Positions 20,546 through 32,408 of a stretch of 64,000 bases of DNA are shown here, piece by piece. The notes below the pieces were generated by a model. It searched no databases. It was not told the origin of the DNA and worked only from the letters and a program-made list of their open reading frames with translations. Every line of letters begins with the position of its first letter. Positions within the stretch are counted from its first letter, which is position 1. Source of the stretch: Scytalidium lignicola (Eukaryota; Ascomycota; Leotiomycetes); NCBI GenBank assembly GCA_002812745.2, contig NCSJ02000030.1, forward strand, positions 1 through 64,000, written 5' to 3'. Position numbers and translations under genes: made by a program.

Positions 20546-22165
20546 ATGATCCTTCGGTCGGCTGCTCCATATACCCTTGGTAGCAATGGACTTAGGACAG
20601 CCTGTCTGTTTTGCTCTCGTCAATTGGTGAAACCGGCTGTTCCACAAGCCTTCAAGAGCAGGAGAAATTTCGCGGATGTATCGAATGTTCGGAGCGCCGT
20701 TGCAAGAACTGGGCCGCGATTACGAGCCGGATACTTTTCTGCCAACACCTTGCTATCACAGACACGTGGTAGGAATGGAGCGTCGACATCAGCCGTGGTA
20801 GAAGGAGGACCAATTGCTGGAGTGGGGAGTAGTGCTAGTCTTAAGGATGCAGCCTCAGCGATACCAGAACAAATAAAGGAACTGCCTCATCGAAGACGGC
20901 AACGAGAAAAAAAGGAAAAGGAAGCTCTGGCAGCTGCAACAGGAGCTGGAAAACCTCAACCCTCGCAACAATCCGAACAAGACGCAAAATCCTCAGAATT
21001 CCTCCCCCAAAATGCCTCCTCATCACTCACCGACGCCGCCGCCTCCAAATCCTCCTCCTCTCTCAGACGAACCCTCAGCGCCCTCCTCTCCCTCTCCAAA
21101 CCCCGTCTCAGCGTCCTTGTAGTCCTAACAGCAATGTCCTCCTACACCATCTTCCCCGTCCCCGAACTCCTCCAACCCTCTTCGACAATCGCCCCATCCC
21201 TCTCCACCCTCACCCTCGTCTTCCTAACCGTGGGAACAGCGTTCTGCTCCGCCTCCGCGAACACCCTGAACATGCTCTACGAGCCCAAATGGGACGCCAT
21301 GATGACTCGCACCAGGAACAGGCCTCTGGTCCGAGGCTTAATCTCTACGCGCGGTGCGGCGCTCTTCGCCCTCGTCGCGGGGATCCTCGGCACCACAGCG
21401 CTATACTACGGCGTGAACCCTACAGTCGCCGGCCTCGGTGCCCTAAACATCGCACTCTACGCCGGGGTATACACCCCACTAAAACGTATCTCAGTGGTGA
21501 ATACCTGGGTCGGCGCCATCGTGGGTGGAATTCCGCCGCTGATGGGCTGGGCGGCAGCCGCAGGACAATCAGCGACGTCGAGCGGAGNCTGGAAGGAGCT
21601 GTTACTCGGAGAGCAGAACATCGGAGGCTGGCTTATGGCTTCGCTGCTCGTTGCCTGGCAGTTCCCGCACTTTATGAGTCTGAGCTGGTCGATTCGCGAG
21701 GACTATAAGAATGCGGGGTATCGCATGCTGGCTTGGGTTAATCCGGCAAGGAACGCGCGTGTCGCGCTGCGGTATAGTCTTGCGTTTCTGCCCATCTGCT
21801 TTGCGCTGTGTTATACTGGCGTCACGGAGTGGTCCTTTGCGGTGCTGAGTACGCCGGTTAATCTGTGGCTTGTCCGCGAGGCGTGGAAGTTCTATAAGTT
21901 TGAGGGTCATAGGGGTAGTGCGAAGGGGGTGTTTTGGGCTTCGGTGTGGCATCTACCTGCGATACTTGTCCTGGCGATGGTGGAGAAGAAGGGCATGTGG
22001 CAGCGGGTTTGGAGGGCTGTGAGCGGGGAGACGGTGGCGGATGAGGAGGAGGAGGAGTGGGAAGAGGAAGATGAGGAGGAGGCTGTGTTGTCTGCTCGAC
22101 CTGGGGATGTTGATCCTAGGACGCGGGCGGCGATGATTGCGACGCCTGTGGCATCTAGACGATAG
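20546..22165 (+). CDS. COX10: Protoheme IX farnesyltransferase, mitochondrial
   Basis: Intronless; 539 residues from the ATG at 20546 (MILRSAAPYTLG, presequence-like). An in-frame ATG at 20444 would add 34 residues that do not look mitochondrial. The enzyme adds farnesyl to heme b to give heme O for cytochrome oxidase, in the inner mitochondrial membrane. The UbiA core shows KPRLSVLVVLTAMSSY, the Asp-rich region as NTLNMLYEPKWDAMMTRTRNRPL, YTPLKR, NTWVGAIVGGIPPLMGW, WQFPHFMSLSW and eight or so membrane helices. One N at 21588 makes one codon unreadable without shifting the frame. The Ser/Ala-rich N-terminal linker and a Glu-rich C-terminal tail (about 22040-22083) look lineage-specific. Confidence 0.93.
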   Translation: MILRSAAPYTLGSNGLRTACLFCSRQLVKPAVPQAFKSRRNFADVSNVRSAVARTGPRLRAGYFSANTLLSQTRGRNGASTSAVVEGGPIAGVGSSASLKDAASAIPEQIKELPHRRRQREKKEKEALAAATGAGKPQPSQQSEQDAKSSEFLPQNASSSLTDAAASKSSSSLRRTLSALLSLSKPRLSVLVVLTAMSSYTIFPVPELLQPSSTIAPSLSTLTLVFLTVGTAFCSASANTLNMLYEPKWDAMMTRTRNRPLVRGLISTRGAALFALVAGILGTTALYYGVNPTVAGLGALNIALYAGVYTPLKRISVVNTWVGAIVGGIPPLMGWAAAAGQSATSSGXWKELLLGEQNIGGWLMASLLVAWQFPHFMSLSWSIREDYKNAGYRMLAWVNPARNARVALRYSLAFLPICFALCYTGVTEWSFAVLSTPVNLWLVREAWKFYKFEGHRGSAKGVFWASVWHLPAILVLAMVEKKGMWQRVWRAVSGETVADEEEEEWEEEDEEEAVLSARPGDVDPRTRAAMIATPVASRR

Positions 22166-23205
22166 GAGGCAGCGCCTGTAAGGACTTTTACCTGCCCCTA
22201 TCTTGTTGTGCAACCAATTTTCCTCCCTTTATGTATAGTATAAAAGAGATTAGGAGGATTTGGATGGCGTTTGCGGTTATAGCATATATCTTTGTGTGTT
22301 GAATATGTGAGTAATGTAAGAAGTGTACATGTTATGGTTGAATTGTTATCACCCCTCAAAGCAGAAGCAAGGAGGAAAGGAGAAAGGAGAAGCTCGAAAT
22401 ATTTTCTCAACAAGATGGATGATGCTGTACTACTACTACTACTACTAACTATTAACTATTACTACAAAACAACCTACTTACTACTTAGTACTTTCAGTTT
22501 TAACTATTATTGCATACAAAAACAAAATGGACCATAACTTACTGCATTTGAACTAGTAACATCACTTGCACACAAGCAAGAGCTTTAGTGCTAACTACTG
22601 TGACAGCTCCTTAAATCTTTTAGGACTTTAAGCAATCAAACGATGAAACAAATAAGGGACCTTAAATCCTTGAGGACATAAAAAATAACCGAGTGCTTGC
22701 TATATTAGAGGATAAGAGGCTTGCATAACCTCTCACAAGTGTTTTTTTTTTCAATATGGTATTTTATAATATATATGCATATGATCAATCTGAGTACTAA
22801 ATAAAGAAGATCGATTCAGTTGATTTCCTTTTTTTTAAACCCCTCCATAGTAAATGGAAAAATGGAATTTTTTTTTCACTCAGGTCTGCTGTGCCGGCTA
22901 TAATGATNAAAAGCAAAACAACTNAAAAAAGACAGAAACCAGAAACAAAAGAAAGTAAACGCCCTTAATACGCCGTTGAAAAAAAAAGAAAAGAGTAATN
23001 AAAAAAGACCATCAGCAGTTAATATTACACGGGAGAAAAGACATCCCTTCAGAATTCAAGGAATTTTTTCCCCCAAAATTCGTCTTATCATTTCATTTGC
23101 CAAAAATTCCCACATAACTATATTTTCATTCAAATTAATTTTTAAAAAAAACTTATATATCCCTTCCCCATTTCTTGGGTTAGATATTTCTTCTTCTTCT
23201 TCTGT
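22166..23205. other. AT-rich convergent intergenic region
   Basis: 1040 bp between the convergent ends of COX10 and the Myb-like gene. It holds an (ACT)n run near 22430-22450, many A/T homopolymers and several Ns (22908-23000). No gene seen. Confidence 0.5.
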
Positions 23206-24217
23206 TCAACGCCCTGAACTAGATCGATTAGGACGATTAATAATAGCGTCGATGCCCATATCTAGACTGGGCAATCGCTGTTGATGGTGATATTGTTGGT
23301 GCCCTCCCTGATGATGATGATGTTGTTGATGATGACCGGGGTGATGGGTGCCGTAATGGGCCTGTGGCACGCCGCTCATGCCAATGCCCACGCTGCCTCC
23401 GCTGTGGGTGCTGCTAGTTCCATCTGCGTCATACTCAGCTTCCAACTCATCGATGCTGAGGCTACTATCGTCGGCGGGAGGCTCGACGGCGTACGCACCA
23501 GGTGGCATGCTGGTGGGCTGGCCTAGCCCTTCATTCATGCGCTCTCGGCGAGTTGCGCTGCGGGCGGCCGTTTGGAGATTTTTGAGGCCATTGCTCATGC
23601 ACTATAGAAAGGGGGATGTTAGGAATTGAACAGCATAGCTAAAAGAGGAAACAAGTCTTGATAAGAGGAAAGAGACAGGGAATAGTTTGGCATACCTTCT
23701 GCTCAACAACGTTCCACTTCTCGCCGGTCTGCGCAGCCAATGGAGACCAAATCTCTCTGCGCATACCCATATAGGTCTTAGCAAGATTCTCGAGCTTGAT
23801 GGTGTCCCAGTCATCTGCATTCCGCCTCTCCATCAGCCGTTCGTGCCTTTTACGGCACGCATTCGGTGTCTTGTTGGGGAAGTAATTCTGCTGGATGGGT
23901 GCCCAGTTCATGCCTTGGGAACGAGCCTGCATAAGGGTCTGGTCATCGACCTGGCTCCACGCACCCGAGGACGGGCGAGTTGGCATTGCCTGTTGTGGCA
24001 TGGGCTGGTATGACTGAATAGACTGTGGTTGCTGGACCGGCCCGCCTGTTGCGTAGTTTGGTGGCTGGAGGGATTGAGGTTGCATGTTGGCTGACGCGAG
24101 GTCGCCGTAGTAAGAGAGGCTCTGTTGCTCGGCGGTGGAAAGAGGGATCTGGTGGCCTTGGATAACGACAGGGTCGGTGTAGTAGCCTTGGCTTGCGCGG
24201 TGACGATGTCCAGGCAT
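23206..24217 (-). CDS. Myb/SANT-like domain protein
   Basis: Exons 24217..23696 and 23601..23206, 305 residues; intron 23695..23602 (GTATGC ... CTATAG). After a Gln/Pro-rich first 100 residues comes a Myb-like pair: WSQVDDQTLMQARSQGMNW with NKTPNACRKRHERLM, then DWDTIKLENLAKTY with REIWSPLAAQTGEKWNVVEQK. The C-terminus has an acidic patch (SIDELEAEYDADG), a His/Gln-rich tract and a basic end (RPNRSSSGR). This suggests a nuclear DNA- or chromatin-binding protein. The fungal family is conserved but I know no named role. Confidence 0.82.
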
Positions 24218-27200
24218 GGCTTCGAAAGAGTGTTGTGTTGAGAGTTGGAAAAGGGAAAGAGAATGTGTATGTATGTAAGTTAAAGAGAGAGTTTGGTATT
24301 AGGAATTATGTGCCTCTCCAGGAGGACTGGTGTGTATAATGAATGAGAAAGTAGTGTGAAAGAAGGAGGAAGGAAAAAAATGCTATGCCGATANTTTTTG
24401 CGAGAGACCCAAAAGGAAACCGGAAAAGGAAAAGGAAAAGGGAAAAGATTGGTAGGAAAATGGATAATTGAGATGAAATTGCTGAGGAGGAAAGGAGGCC
24501 GGCGAAGAGGACTGGGACAAGGCCCATCTATATAGTAGGCCACAAGGGAGACTGGGAAAGCAGGACGAAACTAACGCCGCTGCTGCTAACATCAAACACC
24601 AACATGGGATGATTATAGCTTCACTGACGCCGGTGTCCTTAAATTTGACCCTCTCTGCTCCACGATGAAACAGCAAAGCAGACTCGATTTAGACGGAAAA
24701 AGATTTACCTACTTTTGGATATCTCGATTTTTACCTTGAATACGTCAATTTAGCTTTCGTGCTCCATTCATTCGAGCATCGAGGCCTATCTTTCGGCCTC
24801 CCACACAATGAAACAGATGGTTTCGCGACACGCCAGCCGCCAGTCAGCGCTGGAATATGTCTCCAAAACTCGCGATGCAAAGGCGGGGGTCCATGAAGAT
24901 TGGTCGAGGAAAGAGGCCACCCGGCGGTTATCTCATTTGCGAGAGGAGGAAGGAAGTGGTTGACGTCGGCGGTTAGCTGCTTACGCGGGCGGCAAGCAGT
25001 GCGGAAGAGGCGTCCAGGTGTCGTTCAGGACATGCAAAAATAGGACTCTTTGGCGACTAGGAACAGCAAGCGAGCCAGTGAGCGTGCAGAAGGGCTCTAA
25101 GCATTGGCTGAAGGCGGCTTCTTTCAGTTCTTCAGCCTTGTTTATTGCTCGGTAGCCTTGCGCTTGGCGCCTGAGAGCTCTCTTTCATGTACTCGCCCAA
25201 AGAGAGGGGACAACACGCCAGAAAATTCGAGACCAGATCGCAGGAAGAGATCGACACGATCTTCGATTGAAATGCAGGAACGGAAATACAGGGGCAATTG
25301 CGGCATTGCGGCAGGAATGCGTAACCGCGAGAGGTTATCAAGCGCCAGAGAAGGAGTATAGAGTACTGTACCGTGCCACCCTCACCTTATGCATAGATGG
25401 ATAGACAAGTACATACGGAGTATGCACGGCAGAGATAATAGTTGGTGTTAGAGTGTTGGAGTTTGAGCAGAAGTCGACAGAGAGGTAGTGGTTGGCTTGG
25501 ACGGGGCCGTGGATTTTATGGTGGGTTGCCAGCGAGAGATCGGATGGAAGAAGGTTGGCACTCATTAGGGTCGATGAACGAATGATCTGGGGTAGGTTGT
25601 TTCGTTTTGCGCAGTACTGGTTGGATTGGCGTTTCGTTTCGACTTTGCAGCGTTGTGAGTGGGTGGATGGTAGTACGAGAGATGCAAAGGTACTGCACGT
25701 ATACGAAAAAGGGCAGAAGGTACATCAGAGGTGGTATTAGTTATGGAGATGCTCAATACAACAAACAAGTACGCAAAGTGATGAGTGCTAACAATAGAAA
25801 AGTGAGAGAGAGAGGGCAGCAAAGAATAAAAGGTTCGGCGGTACGGAGAGACAGGCCCAAGTCACATGAATCGAAATCTCAACCGCGGCAAAGAGAATTC
25901 TTGGCCTATCTTGGCCTATCTTGAACATCCTTTCGTCCACTTGGACGGTAGAATGAAGTGCAATTGGCACGCAGAAAAAGCAGTGAAAGCAAAGAAAGCA
26001 GACCCAAGCAGAGAAGGTCGACCTCTGCCGAAAATGTCACGAGTCAGGAGAAAAGAAAAGATATCGGAACGGAAGTGGATCACGTGTAGCTCTTGCCGGG
26101 AGGCGCACATGACTTGCAGATGGTCGTGGTCCAGCTTCACGCCGCCCAATCAGATAGCTGCCGAGTCTACGGTGGCGGTGGGCTGACTCAGGTGGACGGA
26201 AGTATTCATCAGAGCTTTATCCCACCAGTGATGATGACCTGCCTTGAGGTGTGAGAGATCTGGATTACTGAGCAGAGAGGAAAATGGCGGTGGACTCTCC
26301 CGTATTTGTTACCCACGTCGAGAAAATATTGCCCGCGGTGAAGAGATGGGGCGAGATGGGGCGAGAGAGAGGGCGGAGAAAATGGAGAGATGGGAGATGG
26401 AGAAAAGGCTGGAGAGCTACGAAGAGCGACGAAGAGCCACGACGAGCCACGAAAGAGCCCATGGAGGAATAGAGTCAGACGCCTTGCCCGCGCCCTTACG
26501 CCTATTGCGCGCCACTACCATCACCATCACCACTGGTCGGCCACCACCACGACTTTATCATGACTACCACCATTAAACCACCACCACCAGGTCTCTCTCC
26601 ACCCATGGGCCGTTCGAGATTATCAGCATCGTAGTGATCCATGGTTTCTTCATTTTTATTCTTCAGCTAACTAGCGTTTCATCCATCCAGATCGTATCAT
26701 TACCGTTTCCCTTGAACAACTAAGTCTCTTTTACTCTGAAGCACAGCTACAACCATCATATACTATTACAGCCATATCCAGCACAGCACAGCAGTATGAT
26801 AATAAACAAGATCTCATTTTCAACGACGGTTATATCACAGTACAGTATGATACAGTACCGGGACAGGTACAAGTACAAGCCCTCAGGGGGGTAATCACAG
26901 TAGCGGCCGCCCCAAAAGAAGGCAGACTGCACCACCGAGCGACGCCCTAAAGCCCCAAGAAGCTTCTTCGTGATAATCTTCATTCCTTGTTGATGTCCGA
27001 GACTCTCCTGGACTGTCCCTGGACCAAGCCCTCGGCCCATCCAACGGCGGTACTCGCATTCAGGCTGAATGGCGGGGACCCGCGACCCGCTACAAGCGCA
27101 TCTATCCGACCACTCACCAGAAGGCCTCATAGTGCCTCAGGCTAGCCAAGGCCGCCAGATCCCCGGTATCTCCCCAGTCCCCCAGTCCCCCAGAAGCATC

Positions 27201-28500
27201 TTGCCCCAATGCGGAGGTCGTGCTCGCTCGTTCTCTTCCTCATACAGTACCACCACCCGAATACACACCACTACGACCACGACCACCAATCTCGACAACA
27301 TCCTCTCCACCGCTCCACCTCCCCCATGATCCCATTGTTTTCATCCGGCCAACCAGCTTTGGCATCCACCGCATTTCATCCAGCCCGACCAATCCAACCC
27401 CATCGTCTCTCTCGTTGATCACCTCTAGATTCATGCTGGTTCACCCCAGCCGCGCCAGCCTCGCTGGGTTGGTTCCCAAAGCAACATGCCCAGAGCACTC
27501 CACACAATAATGAAGCATGATTTGAGCGCTGGATCCAAGCGTGGTAAGCAGGCAAACAAGACAAGGCAAGGGCAGAGAGAGAGCCATGGGACCCAGCCGT
27601 GCCAGCTACAGTATGAGCAGACATCGTCGTCGCGTCATGCCCTCGCGCACGCTCTCTATCTCTTCTGTTCTCTGTAGACTTTTATCCAGAATTCCGGTTA
27701 GTCTGGGCGGGACTGCCTCCTGTACCCGTCTTGCAGGATCCAGTACGGCACTGTACGCTACGGTACATATCTCTACCAGCGATTACCAGCAGCACCAGCA
27801 AGTACCGAATCCACTCATGACACCCCGAAGTCCCAGGAAAAGGATTACTGGTAACTCGTGCGCAAAAAATCNAAAAAAATGAAAGAGAGCATGGAGAGCT
27901 CTTTGCCCATAGTCGCATGATTTGCTCCATGCACCCCTTGTCGTCTCTCGCCCCCCTAGTACTGTTCAGGTAAACATCAAGCAACACCGTCGCATCCAAT
28001 TGCTTGTTGCTATCGTAGCGGCTGTTTGGAATTTTTTGTACTCTTACTGTAACTCTACCGTACCTTTGCGCTGGCTCGACGTCTTCTTTCTTGGGTCCAC
28101 TTCCCCATAGCCGTGCCACTTATCCAGCCGGCCTGGTAAATGCTAAATCGATGACGGCGAGCCCTTGCAGTTGCGTTGCAGCATGGAGCCATGGTTCTTG
28201 GTAGTGGGAAATGTCCAATGTGCCAATGACTCGAAAACCTGACTAGGGGGGAAGAAGGGTAGCAGTCGGCGCCTTGGACNTTTTTTTTTCATATATCAAC
28301 AATGCTCCTTCCCCACATGGAGCTGTGTCGATCGAGAACCATTTTTAATCTTCTTGTGATTCCTCCTTCTTTCTTCTTTTCTTCTTGACCAACCCTCGTG
28401 CTTCCTGGTTGTGGAAAAGTCGAAACTTTGAATCTCCCATCTTGCTTCACCCTGTTGTGAACGCAACGTTAAATCTAAAAAAGACGAGACAAACATAAAG
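24218..28500. promoter_or_regulatory. 4.3-kb gene-free divergent intergenic region
   Basis: It separates the divergent Myb-like and sugar-transporter starts. No frame here has recognisable protein features; those present are short, overlap on both strands and are rich in low-complexity sequence. It shows GA/CT-rich stretches (24360-24540, 26330-26460), CAC/ACC trinucleotide runs (26510-26590), a TCTTGGCCTA duplication (25902-25922), CCCAGTCC repeats (27172-27190) and AGTAC-type motifs (27740-27770). Long upstream regions are common for strongly regulated transporter genes and may hold long noncoding RNAs, which sequence alone cannot show. Confidence 0.4.
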
Positions 28501-30656
28501 ATGGTTGCTGGAGCTCCAGCCGCAGGCATCTATGATGCTGCCCTCGTCCGTCGCCAGGCCCTCATGGGCAAGTCGGGCCCAGCTGCCTTGGTGAAGAACA
28601 TCAGAGTCTTCTCCATAGCCCTATTCGCCTGTATTGGAGGTCTTCTCTATGGTGAGTAAAAGACAAGCGGCCGCCCCTGCTTCTTCCCCTCCCCCCCAAA
28701 TCACCAGTGATTTGTTTTTTTCTCCCTCAAAATAATTCCCATCAAATTCGATTTGAAATTGGAATTGAGAAACTTGCAAAATGCTAAATCTTGCCCCCTC
28801 CAGGTTACAACCAGGGAGTGTTCTCTGGCGTGCTCACCATGAACAACTTCATGGACCACATGGGCAACTACGATAGCAACAACCCGGCTGACCAGTCCCG
28901 CAAGGGTTGGTTGACCTCCATTCTCGAACTCGGCGCTTGGTTTGGTACTCTCCTCTCTGGCTTCATGGCCGAGGCCCTTTCACGAAAGTACGGCATCCTG
29001 ATCGCAACTGCCGTCTTCGTCATTGGTGTCGTCGTCCAAACCACGGCCGTCGCTGGCGGCCATTCATCTATTCTGGGTGGTCGATTCATCACGTAAGTTT
29101 TTCCTCTATAATTTAACTCGAGAAGAAAGAACGAAAAGAAAAANGAAAGAGAAAGAGAAGAAGAAAAAACACACAAAATTTACTACTTCTTTGGTTTTAT
29201 CTTTGCTGACTCCAAAATTAAGTGGTATGGGTGTTGGATCCCTTTCCATGATTGTCCCCATGTACAACGCCGAGGTTGCTCCTCCCGAAGTCAGAGGTTC
29301 TCTGGTTGCTCTCCAGCAACTTGCCATTTGCGCTGGTATCATGACCTCCTTCTGGATTGACTAGTAAGTTTTCTTTCACACCACCTCACAAATCCCCCCA
29401 GCAGAGCCCCAGCTTTTTCTAACTTTCTCACTTTTCAGCGGTACCAACTACATCGGTGGCACTGGCGATGGCCAGTCAGAGGCAGCATGGCTCGTACCAA
29501 TCTGTCTTCAGCTCGCTCCAGCCATCGTGCTCTTCGTTGGAATGCTTTTCATGCCCTTCTCCCCGCGTTGGCTTGTCCACCACAGTCGCGAGGCAGAGGC
29601 TCGAAAGGTTCTGGCTCATCTCCGTGACCTTCCAGAAGACCACGAGCTTGTCGAACTCGAATTCCTCGAAATCAAGGCCCAGTCCCTCTTCGAGAAACGA
29701 ACGGTTGCTGAGCACTTTCCCAACCTGCGTGAGTTGACGGCGTGGAACACCTTCAAGCTCCAATTCGTTGCCGTTGCATCCCTTTTCCAAACCAAGGCCA
29801 TGTTCAGACGTGTTTGCGTGGCCACTATTACCATGTTCTTCCAGCAATGGACCGGTATCAACGCCATCCTCTACTACGCACCAACCATTTTCGCCTCCTT
29901 GGGTCTCTCCTCCAACACCGTCTCCCTTCTCGCAACCGGTGTCGTCGGTATCGTCATGTTCCTCGCCACCATCCCCTCCGTGCTCTGGATCGACAAGCTC
30001 GGTCGTAAGCCCGTACTCACCATTGGTGCCATCGGCATGGCCACCTGCCACATTATCATCGCCGTCATCGTTGCCAAGGACAATGACTCCTGGCCCTTGC
30101 ACAAGGCTGCCGGTTGGGCTGCCGTCGCCATGGTTTGGTTGTTCGTCATTCACTTTGGTTACAGTTGGGGTCCCTGTGCATGGATCATCGTTGCAGAAAT
30201 CTGGCCTCTGAGCAACAGACCTTACGGTATTGCATTGGGTGCTTCAAGTAACTGGATGAACAACTTTATTGTCGGTCAGGTAAGGTTACTCTGTTTCTCG
30301 CATTGTTGTCTCAGTCCTCTACTTTTCTTTCCAATTACTAATTCTTTTTCTAAAAACAGGTCACACCTGACATGATTTCTGGTATCGGTTACGGCACGTA
30401 CCTCGTCTTCGGTCTATTGACCTACATGGGTGCCGCATTCATTTGGTTCTTCGTCCCCGAGACGAAGCGTCTCACCCTTGAGGAGATGGACGTCATCTTC
30501 GGCTCCCAGGGTACCGCACAAGCCGACTTTGAGCGCATGGAGGAGATTGAGCGCGAGATTGGTCTCGATGTTCTCCTTCGTGGTCAACAGTCCGGCGGAC
30601 AGGACAGCCTGTCGAATGAGAAGGAGAAGGCCGATGTTGCCGCTCACAGCGAGTAA
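28501..30656 (+). CDS. MFS sugar (hexose-type) transporter
   Basis: Exons 28501..28651, 28804..29092, 29223..29363, 29439..30279 and 30360..30656; 572 residues. Twelve membrane helices. Signatures of the sugar porter family: GGLLYGYNQGVFSGVL in helix 1 (split by intron 1), GRFITGMGVGSLSMIVPMYNAEVAPPEVRGSLVALQQ-type loop, PFSPRWL, QQWTGINAILYYAPTIF, DKLGRKPVL and PETKRLTLEEMD. It probably imports hexoses at the plasma membrane with protons; substrate cannot be told from sequence. The C-terminal cytosolic tail is Glu-rich. An N at 29144 lies inside intron 2. Confidence 0.92.
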
Positions 30657-30878
30657 AATGTTTTGATGCATTCGTTATCATGCTGAAACGTGTTAATGTG
30701 GATGGTATTCTTTACGAGGGGTAGGTAATTACGTGGGATCAATCCGTCATATCCAAATTCTGTAAATGACAATATTTTTAATGACCTTCATTTAGAGGAG
30801 GCTCCGGTTTAGATAGGCAATACTACTAAACAGATCTCTTCTTACATTTATGTCTTTGAAGAACCATGCATTACACGT

Positions 30879-31243
30879 GTAACGTAATTCCCGGACTTGC
30901 CGGACACCTTGATCTACTGGACAGCAAAATTTACCGCAAAATCGAGAAAATTCATTCTTTAAAACCTCAACAACCACTTTATTAAATTTAACCAAATTTT
31001 GTATTTTGACTATTTGATTATTGTGTAATATTTTTGTAGAGTTTTTATATGATTAGCATTTATAGTTCCAAGCTATATAATAATAAAATAGCTCTGATTT
31101 TTGATATCCAAAATCAAAATATAATAATATATTTTGTTGAGCTTTCTAAGGATTGATTTTTCTTTTGATTTTGCGGTAAATTTTTGGTGTCCGGTTAAAC
31201 CGGGTGTTTGATAAAGCCGGGACGTTACGTTACGTTACGTTAC
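30879..31243. mobile_element. MITE-like element with long terminal inverted repeats
   Basis: About 365 bp, AT-rich inside, with roughly 100-bp inverted arms (30879-30982 and 31134-31243). Shared in opposite orientation: GTAACGTA, CCCGG, CCGGACACC, AAATTTACCGCAAAATC, then GAAAAxTCAxTCxTT and CTCAACAA. There is no transposase frame. The right end has the CGTTA word repeated four times. Size, no coding capacity and inverted ends fit a non-autonomous DNA transposon; the family cannot be fixed from one copy. Target-site duplication is unclear, perhaps TA. Confidence 0.75.
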
Positions 31244-32408
31244 TGTAAACTCAAATCTGCTTAACTTGTGGCCTGTGATAATCTTTTGTAAAAAAAGAAA
31301 TCCAAATCAAGAAAATAAAACATTTAACCAATTTCTTTCTTCAATCTTGCACGAGTTTTCATACGTAAGGTACAGTACAGTACAATACAGTACGGTACAG
31401 TAAGTCTAGATCGACGGAATCGGAATTATTAAACGGTTAAGAGCTAAACGGTTAAAAAGGGAGTAAATTGGGTAAAACGGCAGAAAAGAAGAAAGAGAAT
31501 AATAAGCAGCTGCCCCATATGTTCGGAATGATCCCTGCACTTCGGGAGATGGGGCTCGGTACGTGAATTGGTTTCTCGGGATGTTTGGTGGACCCCCGGA
31601 GGAAGCTAGCGTTAAGAGAGAGCTCGGGTGGCCGTGAAAAGGTGTATATATGTTTAAAAGTTTGTATTTTATATGAGATTTGTGCATGTATATAGTTAAG
31701 TGATAATTATGATGTTTTATTTGCGCGACTTAATTTCTATAGTTATGGGGCGTGTGTGTTTTGATGGATTTTAAATATAAATATTCATATTCAATTATTT
31801 ATATGTATTAGAGATGAGCCGCGAGGAAGGTTGGTCTAACCTGGAAAGTTTAATAGAGATGATAGATCTTTAAACATGAACACTATTATGAATTATTACA
31901 ATATTTTGTTGCATGACAATTAAGAACAGGAACAAGAACTTACATGTTGAGAAAAACGTCAATAATAGTCACATTATATGTAAAAAAAAANGGATAATAC
32001 AATATAACGGTGATTCTTTCTCTCGATATAATTAATATCCGAAGAAAGGAGGAATAAATATTTACAGACTAAATTATATATATCATATAGTTGGGATTTC
32101 CCAGCCTTTCCCCATTCCTCAAGAGCCTTCTAGATGGCTGCATGTCGTGGCTATGAGTCTATCCCCACATCCGTTTGATTCGCTGGTATTTCCCACCAAG
32201 CTAGCTATCTATTCATTCATTCGTCCATATACCCCAACGTCATCCGTTCTCATATAAAACTGAAAAGACAATTCCATAATTGATGTCATGAATCAACCCA
32301 AAAAACAGTTTCGATCGAGCTTCAGTAGTCGAAGATACTCATCTTTAATCCACCCTCCTCATGGATAACCAGGATATGTCTGATTCTCTCTGAACACAAT
32401 CTAAAACG
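31244..32408. other. AT-rich intergenic region
   Basis: 1165 bp with no gene. It holds an AGTAC/GGTAC-rich run (31369-31403) and an A-run with an N at 31991. The right end should be the 3' UTR of the minus-strand gene that follows. Confidence 0.45.
31369..31403. repeat. GTAC/AGTAC-rich motif
   Basis: A 35-bp run built from overlapping GTACAGTAC, AATACAGTAC and GGTACAGTA words. Similar short runs occur in other gaps of this window (27740, 36903, 38351, 41010, 44698). Confidence 0.6.

Noticed and set aside
29476..30153. 225-codon minus frame opposite the sugar transporter
   Set aside because: Shadow of the spliced transporter coding strand; Gly/Asp-rich composition typical of antisense reading.
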